This document shows positions 17,160 to 25,461 of a stretch of 39,891 nt of DNA, one piece after another. The position numbers were made by a program, and so were the translations under genes. This stretch comes from Gammaproteobacteria bacterium (GTDB lineage Bacteria; Pseudomonadota; Gammaproteobacteria; Pseudomonadales; Pseudohongiellaceae). Position 1 is the stretch's first letter; the number at the start of each line of letters is the position of its first letter. Under the pieces are notes generated by a model that was given only the letters and a program-made list of their open reading frames with translations, was not told the DNA's origin and made no database searches. The stretch lies in the NCBI GenBank assembly GCA_030831165.1, contig JAURLP010000015.1, forward strand, positions 1 through 39,891, written 5' to 3'.

Positions 17160-17199
17160 AAAAAAGGGCTAAGTATTTACCAATACTTAGCCCTTTTTT
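17160..17199. terminator. bidirectional intrinsic terminator
   Basis: A perfect 18-bp stem (AAAAAAGGGCTAAGTATT and its complement) around the loop TACC, with A- and T-runs on both sides. It separates metY from the convergent anchor-protein gene. Confidence 0.95.
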
Positions 17200-17221
17200 A
17201 TTTCATCAGAATAATTGTTTT

Positions 17222-17872
17222 TTAGAAAATGCCGTAATCAATGATTTCGTTATAGTAACCGCTAACCTTTAGTGTAATGGTTACAGGTTCTTCATTGATG
17301 TTTAAAAACAACCAGCCGTGCTCACCATAAAATGGGGCGGTCAAAGAGCCGCTGCTTCTATTGAGGCCTTCCTGACGTTCTTTGTAACGTACAAAAAAAT
17401 CTGGACCAAAGGAAGCCTCGTGCCCGTGGAAGTCGAAATAAACATCTTTACCGTCAGCCACTTCCCATGAATAGATAATCACTTTGCCTTCATCCAGCAC
17501 AGTCTTGATTTCCGTTTGCTCATAAGCTCCTAATTCAATAGTCATGATCATTGACCGCGCTTCTTCGGGCTGGTCCTGAAATACTGATGGGTTTGGCAAA
17601 GGAGTGGGTTCGCCAAACATGGGAATTTCAACTTCCCTGATGATTTCATTGCCGCCGATAATATCGATAATCTCAACAGTTTCATAAGGTTGTTCTGCCA
17701 GATCATTTAGACCAGTTAAATTACCAAAACCGGTCAGGTCAACACCATATTCAGCAGGCAAAACAACGAGTACCAACAAAACCAGTGCTCCGATAATAGT
17801 GGCAATTGTCGCTTTCATTAAATTGGAGGCTGAAGGGGCTTCAATTTCCTGATTTGAATTATTCTTGTTCAT
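17222..17872 (-). CDS. transmembrane anchor protein associated with HupE/UreJ
   Basis: A 216-residue protein with AAGGG before the ATG. A polar N-terminus of about 18 residues is followed by one membrane helix (about 20-42, ATIATIIGALVLLVLVVLPAE). The helix leads into AEYGVDLTGFG, a motif I associate with membrane-anchor proteins encoded beside HupE/UreJ. The rest (about 60-216) is periplasmic and acidic, ending in short beta strands including VYFDFHGHEASF. Its function is not established. It lies 52 bases downstream of the HupE gene, so the two are probably one transcription unit. A role as accessory subunit or metal-binding partner of HupE is inferred from context and from the HGHE motif. 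Confidence 0.75.
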   Translation of the reverse strand: MNKNNSNQEIEAPSASNLMKATIATIIGALVLLVLVVLPAEYGVDLTGFGNLTGLNDLAEQPYETVEIIDIIGGNEIIREVEIPMFGEPTPLPNPSVFQDQPEEARSMIMTIELGAYEQTEIKTVLDEGKVIIYSWEVADGKDVYFDFHGHEASFGPDFFVRYKERQEGLNRSSGSLTAPFYGEHGWLFLNINEEPVTITLKVSGYYNEIIDYGIF

Positions 17873-17924
17873 TTCCCTTACCCTAGTATTTTAAAAGTAG
17901 ATTAATATTTTTCGAATTAAGAGT

Positions 17925-18626
17925 TCAAGCTAGCAGGTAACCTGTTAATTGATAACCGATCAGCATAAAGCCGGCAGTCATAATCAAGAGATTGGTTGCT
18001 ACAGCCCCTTTGATGAAGCTTTCATGTTGCCGCCAAAATTGAAAAGCCAGCAAAATAATTGCCAAAGCACAAAGCTGGCCCAATTCAACACCTATATTGA
18101 AACTGATTATGTTGGGCACCAGACCTTGCTGGGTTAACGTTAAATCTTGCAACTTGGTAGACAAACCGAATCCATGTACTAGACCAAATAAAAATACAGC
18201 AGCTCGGGTATTGATATTAATCCCAAGACGTTTAAAACCGCCAATATTTTCAAAGCCTTTGTAAACAACGGATAAACCAATAATAGCATCCACAATATAA
18301 GCGTCTGCCCGTATTCCTCCAAGAACGCCGATCAGAAGTGTAATGCTATGTCCAACCGCAAAAAGACTGACATAAAGTGCCACGTCTTTCATACGGTATA
18401 AAAAGAAAATTACTCCGGCAAGAAAAAGCAGATGATCATATCCGGTAAACATATGCTTGGCGCCGAGATAGAGGTAAGGAAAAAAGCTGAAACCAGTGAC
18501 AGTTTCCAGAAATGCTGCATCTTTACCGGACACACCATGCCCAAAAGCTGAAGACGATATCAATAGTAAGGGCAGTAAACTTAGTACTGATATTTTTATT
18601 GCGCCTGTTTTTATTAAATTGACCAT
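17925..18626 (-). CDS. HupE/UreJ family membrane protein
   Basis: A 233-residue protein with an N-terminal signal-like helix ending AFGHGVSGKD, followed by six membrane helices. Family motifs are visible: GAKHMFTGYDHLLFLAGVIFF (about 56-76), where the H and GxDH are the conserved metal-related residues; FAVGHSITLL; and FGLVHGFGLS (about 147-156), with ISFNIGVELGQL. HupE/UreJ proteins are linked to nickel or cobalt uptake for hydrogenase and urease. No hydrogenase or urease genes are in this window, so the metal and client are open. Cobalt supply to the nitrile hydratase is a possibility but unsupported by position, since 13 kb separates them. Confidence 0.85.
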   Translation of the reverse strand: MVNLIKTGAIKISVLSLLPLLLISSSAFGHGVSGKDAAFLETVTGFSFFPYLYLGAKHMFTGYDHLLFLAGVIFFLYRMKDVALYVSLFAVGHSITLLIGVLGGIRADAYIVDAIIGLSVVYKGFENIGGFKRLGININTRAAVFLFGLVHGFGLSTKLQDLTLTQQGLVPNIISFNIGVELGQLCALAIILLAFQFWRQHESFIKGAVATNLLIMTAGFMLIGYQLTGYLLA

Positions 18627-18799
18627 GTTTAGTTAAGCCATCAAGTTAATTCAAGTTGTGTTAACTCTTCTTGCTTCCATTGTAAGCCAGAAAAGCACTA
18701 TTTGGTCTAGTCAGATAGGCATTATTGAAATTATTTCCACATTTTAAAGAATGCCAAGCAATCAATTCAGTTAATAATGCAATTATTCAAGCTTCCTAT

Positions 18800-19729
18800 T
18801 TATGTGACGAGTAGTATAAAAATACTGCTGGTGATCACGGAAATCATGGCGCTAATCACTACTGCTGAGGCTATCTGGCTTTGACAGGCTCTGTACTTCA
18901 ATGAAAAAACATAAGGCCCAATGCCCGTTGGCATGGCAGATAAAAGCACTGCAGTGCCTGCCCATAAAGGGTTTACCAGAAAAATATGAAAGAGAAACAG
19001 GTACACCAAAGTTGGCAACAAAATTAGCTTCATGAAAACTATGATCATAGTTTTATGCATGTCACCTGTAATTTTATAACGCGTCAGTGCTCCGCCAAGT
19101 GCAAATAAGGCCATTGGTGAGGCCGCTTGTGCGAACAGATCGAGGGTATTAAGAATTACTATGTGAAGGGGGATATTCAATAAGTTCACAATTACCCCGG
19201 CAAGTAGACTCCCGGTGATAGGTTGTGTTATCAGATCCTTAATAACAAAAAGCAAATGTCGCATGATTGACGTTGAAGATTCTTTTTTAGATTCGGCGAT
19301 AATAGTGCCGAAAGTAAATAAAATAATATTGTGGGTGGAAATTATGATGAAAAGCGGTAGAAAGGCTTCGTTACCAAATACCTGAATGCAAAAGGGGATG
19401 CCAATAACAGTAACGTTTGAGTATGCGCCGCCCATTCCAAACACACTGCATTGCACATTGTTATATGAGTAAAAAAACTTGCCGATAAGCATTCCCAGGA
19501 AATAAACAAAAAAGATTGAAATATAAAATCCACCCAGGAGATTCCAATCAATAATTTCAGGAAATACCGTCGTGGCAGTGCCATTAAAAAGTAAGCATGG
19601 GATTAAAAAATTAAATGCAACTTTTTCGATAGCCACGCCATCGAGATCAGATAAAAATTTTCTCTGACGGGTAAAGTAACCTATTAATGCAATTGCAATA
19701 ACAGGAAAAATTGTTCCCAAAAGCGCCAT
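18800..19729 (-). CDS. AEC family (auxin efflux carrier-like) transporter
   Basis: A 309-residue protein with about ten membrane helices in two repeated halves. It starts MALLGTIFPVIAIALIGYFTRQR and has the repeat-end motifs FGMGGAYSNVTVIGIPF (about 98-114) and SPMALFALGGALTRY (about 207-221), both typical of the AEC family. ALLSAMPTG-like residues appear later as LLSAMPTGIGPYVFS. Bacterial AEC members export or import small organic acids such as malate or malonate. The stop of the neighbouring SLC13 gene is 56 bases upstream, so both carboxylate-type carriers may be co-transcribed. No ribosome site is evident before the ATG. Confidence 0.85.
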   Translation of the reverse strand: MALLGTIFPVIAIALIGYFTRQRKFLSDLDGVAIEKVAFNFLIPCLLFNGTATTVFPEIIDWNLLGGFYISIFFVYFLGMLIGKFFYSYNNVQCSVFGMGGAYSNVTVIGIPFCIQVFGNEAFLPLFIIISTHNIILFTFGTIIAESKKESSTSIMRHLLFVIKDLITQPITGSLLAGVIVNLLNIPLHIVILNTLDLFAQAASPMALFALGGALTRYKITGDMHKTMIIVFMKLILLPTLVYLFLFHIFLVNPLWAGTAVLLSAMPTGIGPYVFSLKYRACQSQIASAVVISAMISVITSSIFILLVT

Positions 19730-19785
19730 ATAAATCTATTGGCAGGTCTTTAACTGCCAAGTGTTGGAAAGTTAATATTATTGTT

Positions 19786-21294
19786 CTAGCTCACACCAAG
19801 TAGCGGCATTGCTACCCAATAAACCATTACGCCTATAACGATTAGACCTAGGAGATTGAACCAGATGCCTGCACGTACCATTTGACCAATAGTAAAGCGC
19901 TCAGTAGAAAAAACGATTGCATTAGGAGGAGTAGCAACCGGCAGCATAAAGGCGCAGCTGGCACCAAGTCCGGCAGGGATAATCAACCACAGAGGGTCCA
20001 TACCAAAGGCAGGAGCAATTGCCGCAAAAATTGGGATAAGGGTTGCCGCAGTCGCGGTGTTTGATGTCAGCTCAGTCAGCAACATCATGATTGCAAGCAC
20101 GGAAATCACAATGACTACTTGTGGCAGCCCGGCCATGCCAATTGCAAGACTGCCGACATAACCACTGACTCCATAACGATCCATCATGGCAGCCAAACTT
20201 AAGCCTCCTCCATAAAGTAGTAACATCCCCCATGGAAGTTTTTGGGCTATTCCCCAGTCTATCAAGGCTTCAGCGTGTTCGTCTCCAGCAGGAATGCAAA
20301 ACAGGCTAAGTGCAGCAATAATGGCAATGCCGCTATCACTTAAGCCTGAAAATGGTTGAAAACCTCCGATCTCTAAATCACTAATTAATGGGCGTGTGAT
20401 CCACAGTGTTGCCATAATCAGGAAAACCCAGAGTACTCGCCACTCCTGAGTGGTCATTGGCCCAAGATTTTTTTGTTCTTGATCAATCAACTGCTTTACT
20501 CCTTCTACAGGATTTTCCCCGACTGGGAAGATCCAGCGTGTTAAGATTAGCCAACCTAGGGGTGTAAAAACGAGCACGATAGGTACACCAAAACTCATCC
20601 AGCGGGCAAAACTAATTTCAATATCAAGTTGGCTTTGCAGAAAGGAGGCAACAAAGACATTGGGCGGAGTGCCCACAATGGTTCCTATGCCGCCAATGAT
20701 GGCTCCATAAGCGGTGCCTAGTAATAAACCTGTTGCGAGATTGCGATTTTCCTGATTTGCAGGCATGTCATCTCGTTCGGCGACCAAAGCGATTACACTT
20801 AACACAACAGGCAATAGCATCATTGTTGTGGCGGTATTGCTGATCCACATACTGCCAGCTGCCGCGATAGCCATAAAAGTGCCGATAATCCGTCTAGGTG
20901 TATTACCTGCCAGACGAAGAGCAGAAAAGGCAACACGTTTATGTAACTGCCAATGCTGCATGCTAAGTGCTACGACAAATCCGCCCAGATACAAGTAGAT
21001 AACATCATTAGCATAAGGCGCTGAAACTTCACCGATACTCAATCCGCCAAGTGCTGGCAGTAAAGCCAGTGGCAGTAATGCAGTTGCATAAACTGGAATT
21101 GCCTCAGTAATCCACCAAATAGCCATCCAGCCTACAACTGCGGCAATGGTGCGTGTTGAATGCTCCATATCAATTGATTCACCGCTGATGCTGGCATACT
21201 GCTCAGGCAATAACAAAAAAATTATCAGGGCAAGAAGTGGCCCACCAAAAAGGCCGATACGTCGTAAATTTCTGGTTGACTCAGCTAAACTCAA
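19786..21294 (-). CDS. SLC13 / DASS family sodium:dicarboxylate (or sulfate) symporter
   Basis: A 502-residue protein with two substrate-binding SNT motifs, ISNTATTMMLLP (about 150-161) and TSNTATAATLIPI (about 414-426), typical of DASS carriers. WITEAIPVYATALLPL in helix 3 and GTIVGTPPNV in the first re-entrant loop support this, as does MLPVATPPNAIVF in the second. The start seems to be TTG at 21294, with GAGG seven bases upstream; the next in-frame ATG (residue 43) would delete the first helix. Likely substrates are C4-dicarboxylates or citrate with sodium. It is adjacent to the AEC carrier, together suggesting organic-acid traffic. Confidence 0.9.
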   Translation of the reverse strand: MSLAESTRNLRRIGLFGGPLLALIIFLLLPEQYASISGESIDMEHSTRTIAAVVGWMAIWWITEAIPVYATALLPLALLPALGGLSIGEVSAPYANDVIYLYLGGFVVALSMQHWQLHKRVAFSALRLAGNTPRRIIGTFMAIAAAGSMWISNTATTMMLLPVVLSVIALVAERDDMPANQENRNLATGLLLGTAYGAIIGGIGTIVGTPPNVFVASFLQSQLDIEISFARWMSFGVPIVLVFTPLGWLILTRWIFPVGENPVEGVKQLIDQEQKNLGPMTTQEWRVLWVFLIMATLWITRPLISDLEIGGFQPFSGLSDSGIAIIAALSLFCIPAGDEHAEALIDWGIAQKLPWGMLLLYGGGLSLAAMMDRYGVSGYVGSLAIGMAGLPQVVIVISVLAIMMLLTELTSNTATAATLIPIFAAIAPAFGMDPLWLIIPAGLGASCAFMLPVATPPNAIVFSTERFTIGQMVRAGIWFNLLGLIVIGVMVYWVAMPLLGVS

Positions 21295-21420
21295 TTTTTC
21301 GCCTCATATAATTTTTTATTAAAAAGGAATATAAAAAACAGGAATATTACAGAGCTTGACTATAAAAGTCAGTCTGCAGGCAGTTGATTTCTTGAATCCA
21401 GCTATGTGAGATGTAAGGCA

Positions 21421-22263
21421 TTATGCTTCTCCGGAAATTAATATGGCTGTGCCTGTCAAGTTAATATTCCCTTCGGGAAATTTTTCATGAATTTTTCTAA
21501 AGACTTCATGTTTGATCTTTTTACGCATTTGAGTATCAGCTTCACTCATTGCAGCAACAATTGGCGCACCAACTTCAGTAATCATTTCCCAGTAAGTTTC
21601 AGCATCCATTTTTAAACCTGTACCAACCTCATGTTCATTTACATTTTTAAAGCCAGCTTTTTCAAACTGGTTGGCCATAAAGTCTGGGGAGGCACAGCGA
21701 AACATGCCTGGCGCATCAGCAGGAGGCGGCGGCAGGTCCATTAGCTGCGCGATGGTGCCCATTGTGACAGTAACCCAGAAATTTTGTTGGGGCGTGCCCC
21801 AAACTGATGCCGCCAGGCGACCTCCTGGTATCAAGACGCGCTTCATTTCTTGCAGAGTGCTTAAGATATCCGGAAAGAACATAAAGCCCATACGGCAGCT
21901 AATAGCATTAAAACTTCTATCGGGGTAATGAAGTTTACTGACATCACCGGTTTCTGCATCATAGTTTTTTATTTGTCGGCTTTGAGCATGTTCTTTGGCG
22001 GTTTCCAGCATGCCCTCGGAAAGGTCAATGCCAATTACTTTTCCGTTATTCACAATCTCGGCAATGGTTAATCCCGGTTCGCCTGTCCCGCTGGCAACGT
22101 CTAGGACTATATAGTCATCTTTTAAAGCAAGCTGCTGGATAATTCCTTCACCAACAGGCTTAAGAAATTGCATATTCACGCTGTCCCATTTTTTCCAGCC
22201 GGACGAAAATTTGTTCCAGGATGCACGTTGCTGAGCAATGATATCGTTTACTTGAGTTGACAT
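21421..22263 (-). CDS. class I SAM-dependent methyltransferase, UbiE/COQ5-like fold
   Basis: A 280-residue cytoplasmic protein with the complete set of motifs. YIVLDVASGTGEPGLTIAE (motif I, about 51-69) is followed by KVIGIDLSEGMLETAKE, where the acidic residue binds the ribose. ETGDVSKLHYPDRSFNAISCRMGFMFF and EMKRVLIPGGRLAASVWG complete it. The later part (about 170-280) is substrate specific, with a Pro-rich turn LPPPPADAPG. Relatives methylate small molecules, but the substrate is unknown. The GAF-domain gene lies 17 bases upstream on the same strand, suggesting an operon in which the GAF protein may be a sensor; that link is inference. Confidence 0.85.
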   Translation of the reverse strand: MSTQVNDIIAQQRASWNKFSSGWKKWDSVNMQFLKPVGEGIIQQLALKDDYIVLDVASGTGEPGLTIAEIVNNGKVIGIDLSEGMLETAKEHAQSRQIKNYDAETGDVSKLHYPDRSFNAISCRMGFMFFPDILSTLQEMKRVLIPGGRLAASVWGTPQQNFWVTVTMGTIAQLMDLPPPPADAPGMFRCASPDFMANQFEKAGFKNVNEHEVGTGLKMDAETYWEMITEVGAPIVAAMSEADTQMRKKIKHEVFRKIHEKFPEGNINLTGTAILISGEA

Positions 22264-22280
22264 AGAAAGAGCACCAAAAT

Positions 22281-22724
22281 TTAAATTGAGTTATTTTCAA
22301 ACATGGCAGCTGCGATATCTGCTGCCAGTCTTTCAGCGTATTGAACATCGTCCCGGTTAAAAGCAGGTTTGGAGTTGAGAGAGCTAAAATTTATAGTCCC
22401 CCATATCTTGCTTCGATAAAGAATTGGTGCAGAAATATAAGCCTGAAGTGGTAAATTTGGATATAAAGGATGATCTTGGATCTTTTGCTCATCATTTTTC
22501 ATCGGAATAGAAACCGACGCACCTTTGTTCCATACTTCCCGACAATAAGTGTCGCCAATAGGGAAGTTTTCACCAACCTTAAAGGTATCACTTGAATCTC
22601 TCACAGCAAGAAGATGATAAATTTCGTTTTCAATATGACTGACTATGCCCAAATCCAGATTAAATTTTTGCAGGCCACTATCAAGCTTTTTATAGCAAGT
22701 TTTTAAAAATGAGTCTGAATACAT
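22281..22724 (-). CDS. stand-alone GAF-domain protein
   Basis: A 147-residue protein consisting of a single GAF fold. It has an N-terminal helix (MYSDSFLKTCYKKLD), then LGIVSHIENEIYHLLAV. FKVGENFPIGDTYCREVW (about 48-65) follows, where the conserved GxxFPLxxTYC motif is nearly canonical. PLQAYISAPILYRSKIWGTINF (about 91-112) and a closing helix (DDVQYAERLAADIAAAMFE) complete it. This subgroup resembles the GAF domains of bacteriophytochrome-like or diguanylate-cyclase sensors, but here it has no output domain. Ligand is unknown. It is followed after 17 bases by the methyltransferase gene. Confidence 0.8.
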   Translation of the reverse strand: MYSDSFLKTCYKKLDSGLQKFNLDLGIVSHIENEIYHLLAVRDSSDTFKVGENFPIGDTYCREVWNKGASVSIPMKNDEQKIQDHPLYPNLPLQAYISAPILYRSKIWGTINFSSLNSKPAFNRDDVQYAERLAADIAAAMFENNSI

Positions 22725-22816
22725 GATAATTTAAATAATTATTTATAAAGCTTATCAGTTAATTATTATATGCCTATGCATGGTTGAATATAAGTTAAGC
22801 ATGCACAATATTATTG

Positions 22817-23836
22817 TTAATTTTCATGAAGAAATTGCGCGAAATCTGCGCTGAAACTTTCTACAAAACCATCAGCTTTTTTTAAAATAAAATATGCAGG
22901 AATATTATTGTTATTGGCTATTGTCATAGCTTTTTCGAGGCCCATAACATTAAACGCTGTCGCCAAGGCATCGGCTATAGCAGTTGTTTCTGCTATTACT
23001 GTTACTGAAGCCAAATCATGATTTATTGGGTTTCCACTTCGAGGATCAATTGTATGGGAATAATAAGCATCATCGACCTCAATGTACTTTCTGTAATCTC
23101 CTGAACTGGCCAGACCAAGACCACTCAGTTCGATAATCTTTAAGGGAGTGCGGCTTTGGGCCATTCTCACTGGCGCCTCTATCGCTACATGCCAGAGAAC
23201 ACCCTCAGCATTATGACCTTTCGTACTTATCTCGCCGCCTATCTCTACCAGATAACTAGAAATATTATTAGCTTCCAGCAAACTAGCTAACACATCTACT
23301 GCATAACCTTTTGCTACCGCAGATAAATCCAGGCTGATCATTTTTTTCTTAAATACGGCCTTGCGGTCTTTTGAAATTATCAAATTTTGAAAGCCAATAT
23401 TTTCCATGCGCGCTTGTATGTCTGCACTATCTGGTCGCCCGTTATTGTCACGGCGAGTAGGGCCAAAGCCCCATAGATCAACTAAAGGATAGACTGTAAT
23501 GTCGAAAGCCCCACTACTGAGGATGCTAATTTCTTCACTGATTAGCAGGACTTCATGTAAGGATGGGGAGACGCTTACCCATGTATTAACAGGAGCTGCA
23601 TTTAGCTGCATCAATTCGGAGTCCAAACGATAGGTCGACATAGTCGCTTCGATATCTTCCAGGGCATCATTAATAAGGGCAGGATCAAGCAGTTTTTCGC
23701 CTACAATCGTAATGTTGTATGTGGTGCCCATTGTGCTGCCGCTCAATTGATAAGCTTTTGGAGCCTGCTGTTCACTGCAGGAGATCTGGCAGAATGCCAT
23801 AATTAAAATGAATAAATAATTTTTTGGAATTAGCAT
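22817..23836 (-). CDS. apbE: FAD:protein FMN transferase
   Basis: A 339-residue periplasmic flavin transferase that attaches FMN to Thr residues of Rnf, Nqr or reductase subunits. The signal sequence ends QISCSEQQ, so lipidation at Cys 20 is likely, though position -3 is Gln rather than Leu. Family motifs are present: GSTMGTTYNITI (about 32-43) and SGAFDITVYPLVDLWGFGP (about 110-128). SLDLSAVAKGYAVDVLA (about 171-187) and VEIGGEISTKG follow, as do GLASSGDYRKY and the metal-binding SHTIDPRSGNPI with ADALATAFNVMG. All key residues look intact. No rnf or nqr genes are in the window, so its targets must lie elsewhere. Confidence 0.93.
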   Translation of the reverse strand: MLIPKNYLFILIMAFCQISCSEQQAPKAYQLSGSTMGTTYNITIVGEKLLDPALINDALEDIEATMSTYRLDSELMQLNAAPVNTWVSVSPSLHEVLLISEEISILSSGAFDITVYPLVDLWGFGPTRRDNNGRPDSADIQARMENIGFQNLIISKDRKAVFKKKMISLDLSAVAKGYAVDVLASLLEANNISSYLVEIGGEISTKGHNAEGVLWHVAIEAPVRMAQSRTPLKIIELSGLGLASSGDYRKYIEVDDAYYSHTIDPRSGNPINHDLASVTVIAETTAIADALATAFNVMGLEKAMTIANNNNIPAYFILKKADGFVESFSADFAQFLHEN

Positions 23837-23898
23837 ATAAGTATTTTAATGATCGGCTTAAGCTGGTGTTGCAATTATTTCATCCTGAAAATAAGGGG

Positions 23899-24519
23899 TT
23901 ATGAGTTCATTACCATCATCAAGAAGCCTGAGAATGCAGCATTACTTGGGGTGAGGCTGCTATCAACAAAATCTTTCATTTCCAGAATGGCTTCTCGGTA
24001 ACGGTGATAAAATTCCCAGCTTGGCTGTGGCCTATAGATAAGTCCTTCCAGTTCAAAAGTAGCAATAACCCCCTTGGTAGTGGTGGGCTTTACAAACACT
24101 TCTTGTTCTGGGTGATAATAATTTGGAATGATGGTCATTAAAGACCATTTTGCCAGCTTGCCAGAACGTAAAATTTCCAGCATATCGTTAAAGCCTTTCT
24201 CCTGATTACCATGCAGATAATTTTTTAGCCCATTACTTAATAATCTTTTTTGTTTTTCATTTAATATTTTTAATAGATCTCGAAATTTTGGTTTTTCGAA
24301 CAGTGAGACCATGGAAGAAGCACTGACAACTTTAGTCATGTTGGTACAAATCTCTTCTGGATCACGGAATTTGCTTTTGGCGAAACAAGTCTGTGCTTGA
24401 ACAATCCGTTTGTTCATTCGGTGCTTTTTACCAATGATCTGGATTTCGGGGTTATCAAAGCCGCCAGGATATTTGTATAAAAATGCTGATTCAGCTTCTT
24501 TTAATTTATCCAGATTCAT
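23899..24519 (-). CDS. conserved-looking cytoplasmic protein of unknown function
   Basis: A 206-residue protein without signal peptide or membrane helix. It begins MNLDKLKEAESAFLYKYPGG and alternates basic, helix-forming stretches (KPKFRDLLKILNEKQKRLL, about 77-95) with more hydrophobic ones. Later blocks such as LAKWSLMTIIPNYYHPEQEVFVKPTTTKGV (about 123-152, cited in pieces) look like a compact alpha/beta domain. I do not recognise the family and no catalytic motif stands out. Codon use and length suggest a real gene. It is a single gene between apbE (62 bases downstream) and the exported esterase (97 bases upstream), all on the minus strand. Confidence 0.65.
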   Translation of the reverse strand: MNLDKLKEAESAFLYKYPGGFDNPEIQIIGKKHRMNKRIVQAQTCFAKSKFRDPEEICTNMTKVVSASSMVSLFEKPKFRDLLKILNEKQKRLLSNGLKNYLHGNQEKGFNDMLEILRSGKLAKWSLMTIIPNYYHPEQEVFVKPTTTKGVIATFELEGLIYRPQPSWEFYHRYREAILEMKDFVDSSLTPSNAAFSGFLMMVMNS

Positions 24520-24616
24520 TGCGAAAAGTTTCTATAAAAAAATACCCAAGTAGATAATAGCAGGAATAATTACTTTTAACTGTTAAGCAAGTGCAGTGCA
24601 AAAAAAACTACACAAT

Positions 24617-25333
24617 CTAGTTTGTACAGCCTGAACGGGAACGCTCCAGTTCCGCGAACAAACGGTTTCGCAAGTTGTCTTTTCTGACATCTAGCACATG
24701 ATTTTGATCAGTTTCCACATAGAAATTGATGTTATAACCAGTATTCTGAAGTGCCTGATACTGGTTTTGCATTGCGGATAGCCAGGTGGAATCTCGATCA
24801 CCGACGTGCATATAAATACATAATGGGCGTATTGCTTCAAGCCTGTCACTGGAAGCGCTATTAAGCAATCCCGGATACCCTGTCACAGAAATAAAATAAT
24901 CCGGGTACAAAGAGGCAATATGAAATGCGCTTAATCCACCATTGGAAATGCCTGTGATATGTAATTTGTTATTTTCAACAGGATAAGTGGCAAGAATATA
25001 ATCGAGAAATTCAGGAAAAACTCTGTCGCCTCCCTGGAAAAATAATTGGCCATTTGGAGCTGCAGGACTAATCACGATATACCCATCGTTTTCAGCTTTT
25101 TCACGCCAGTCTGCGTCAGTACTACCAACTACAATATTCCAGGTTTGGGAGCCGCCTGGAAACTGCAGAACAGTTGGGTAAGTCCGGGAGGGATCGTAGT
25201 TGTCAGGTAGAATTACGCGGAACCTGACATCGAGGCCGCCAAACTCTCTGGTTTCTTCACTCACCTCAGCCTTGGCATTGCAGACCATTATTGTAAAGAG
25301 TAGTGTGGTCAGTAATCGATGGAGTATGAGCAT
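24617..25333 (-). CDS. exported esterase of the PHB-depolymerase/feruloyl-esterase type
   Basis: A 238-residue alpha/beta hydrolase. I chose the ATG at 25333, with AAGGTGAG just upstream, rather than the GTG three codons earlier. A signal peptide (about 1-22, ending NAKA) leads into a mature domain. The nucleophile is in HITGISNGGLSAFHIA (GxSxG, Ser near 136), Asp in MHVGDRDSTWL and His in DQNHVLDV. The oxyanion strand TVLQFPGGSQTW resembles PHB-depolymerase-like esterases. Two Cys near the C-terminus may form a disulfide. It diverges from the cytochrome-porin gene, with 128 bases between them that must hold both promoters. Confidence 0.85.
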   Translation of the reverse strand: MLILHRLLTTLLFTIMVCNAKAEVSEETREFGGLDVRFRVILPDNYDPSRTYPTVLQFPGGSQTWNIVVGSTDADWREKAENDGYIVISPAAPNGQLFFQGGDRVFPEFLDYILATYPVENNKLHITGISNGGLSAFHIASLYPDYFISVTGYPGLLNSASSDRLEAIRPLCIYMHVGDRDSTWLSAMQNQYQALQNTGYNINFYVETDQNHVLDVRKDNLRNRLFAELERSRSGCTN

Positions 25334-25461
25334 ATCACTCACCTTTGTGAATTATTGCTGGGATTATTTCTATCCATCTGACATATATCAAGTAGTTTAA
25401 GGCAGCTTTATGTATTTTTGCGACACTTGATTTTAATTAGAAAATATATCCTGGAGGTATC

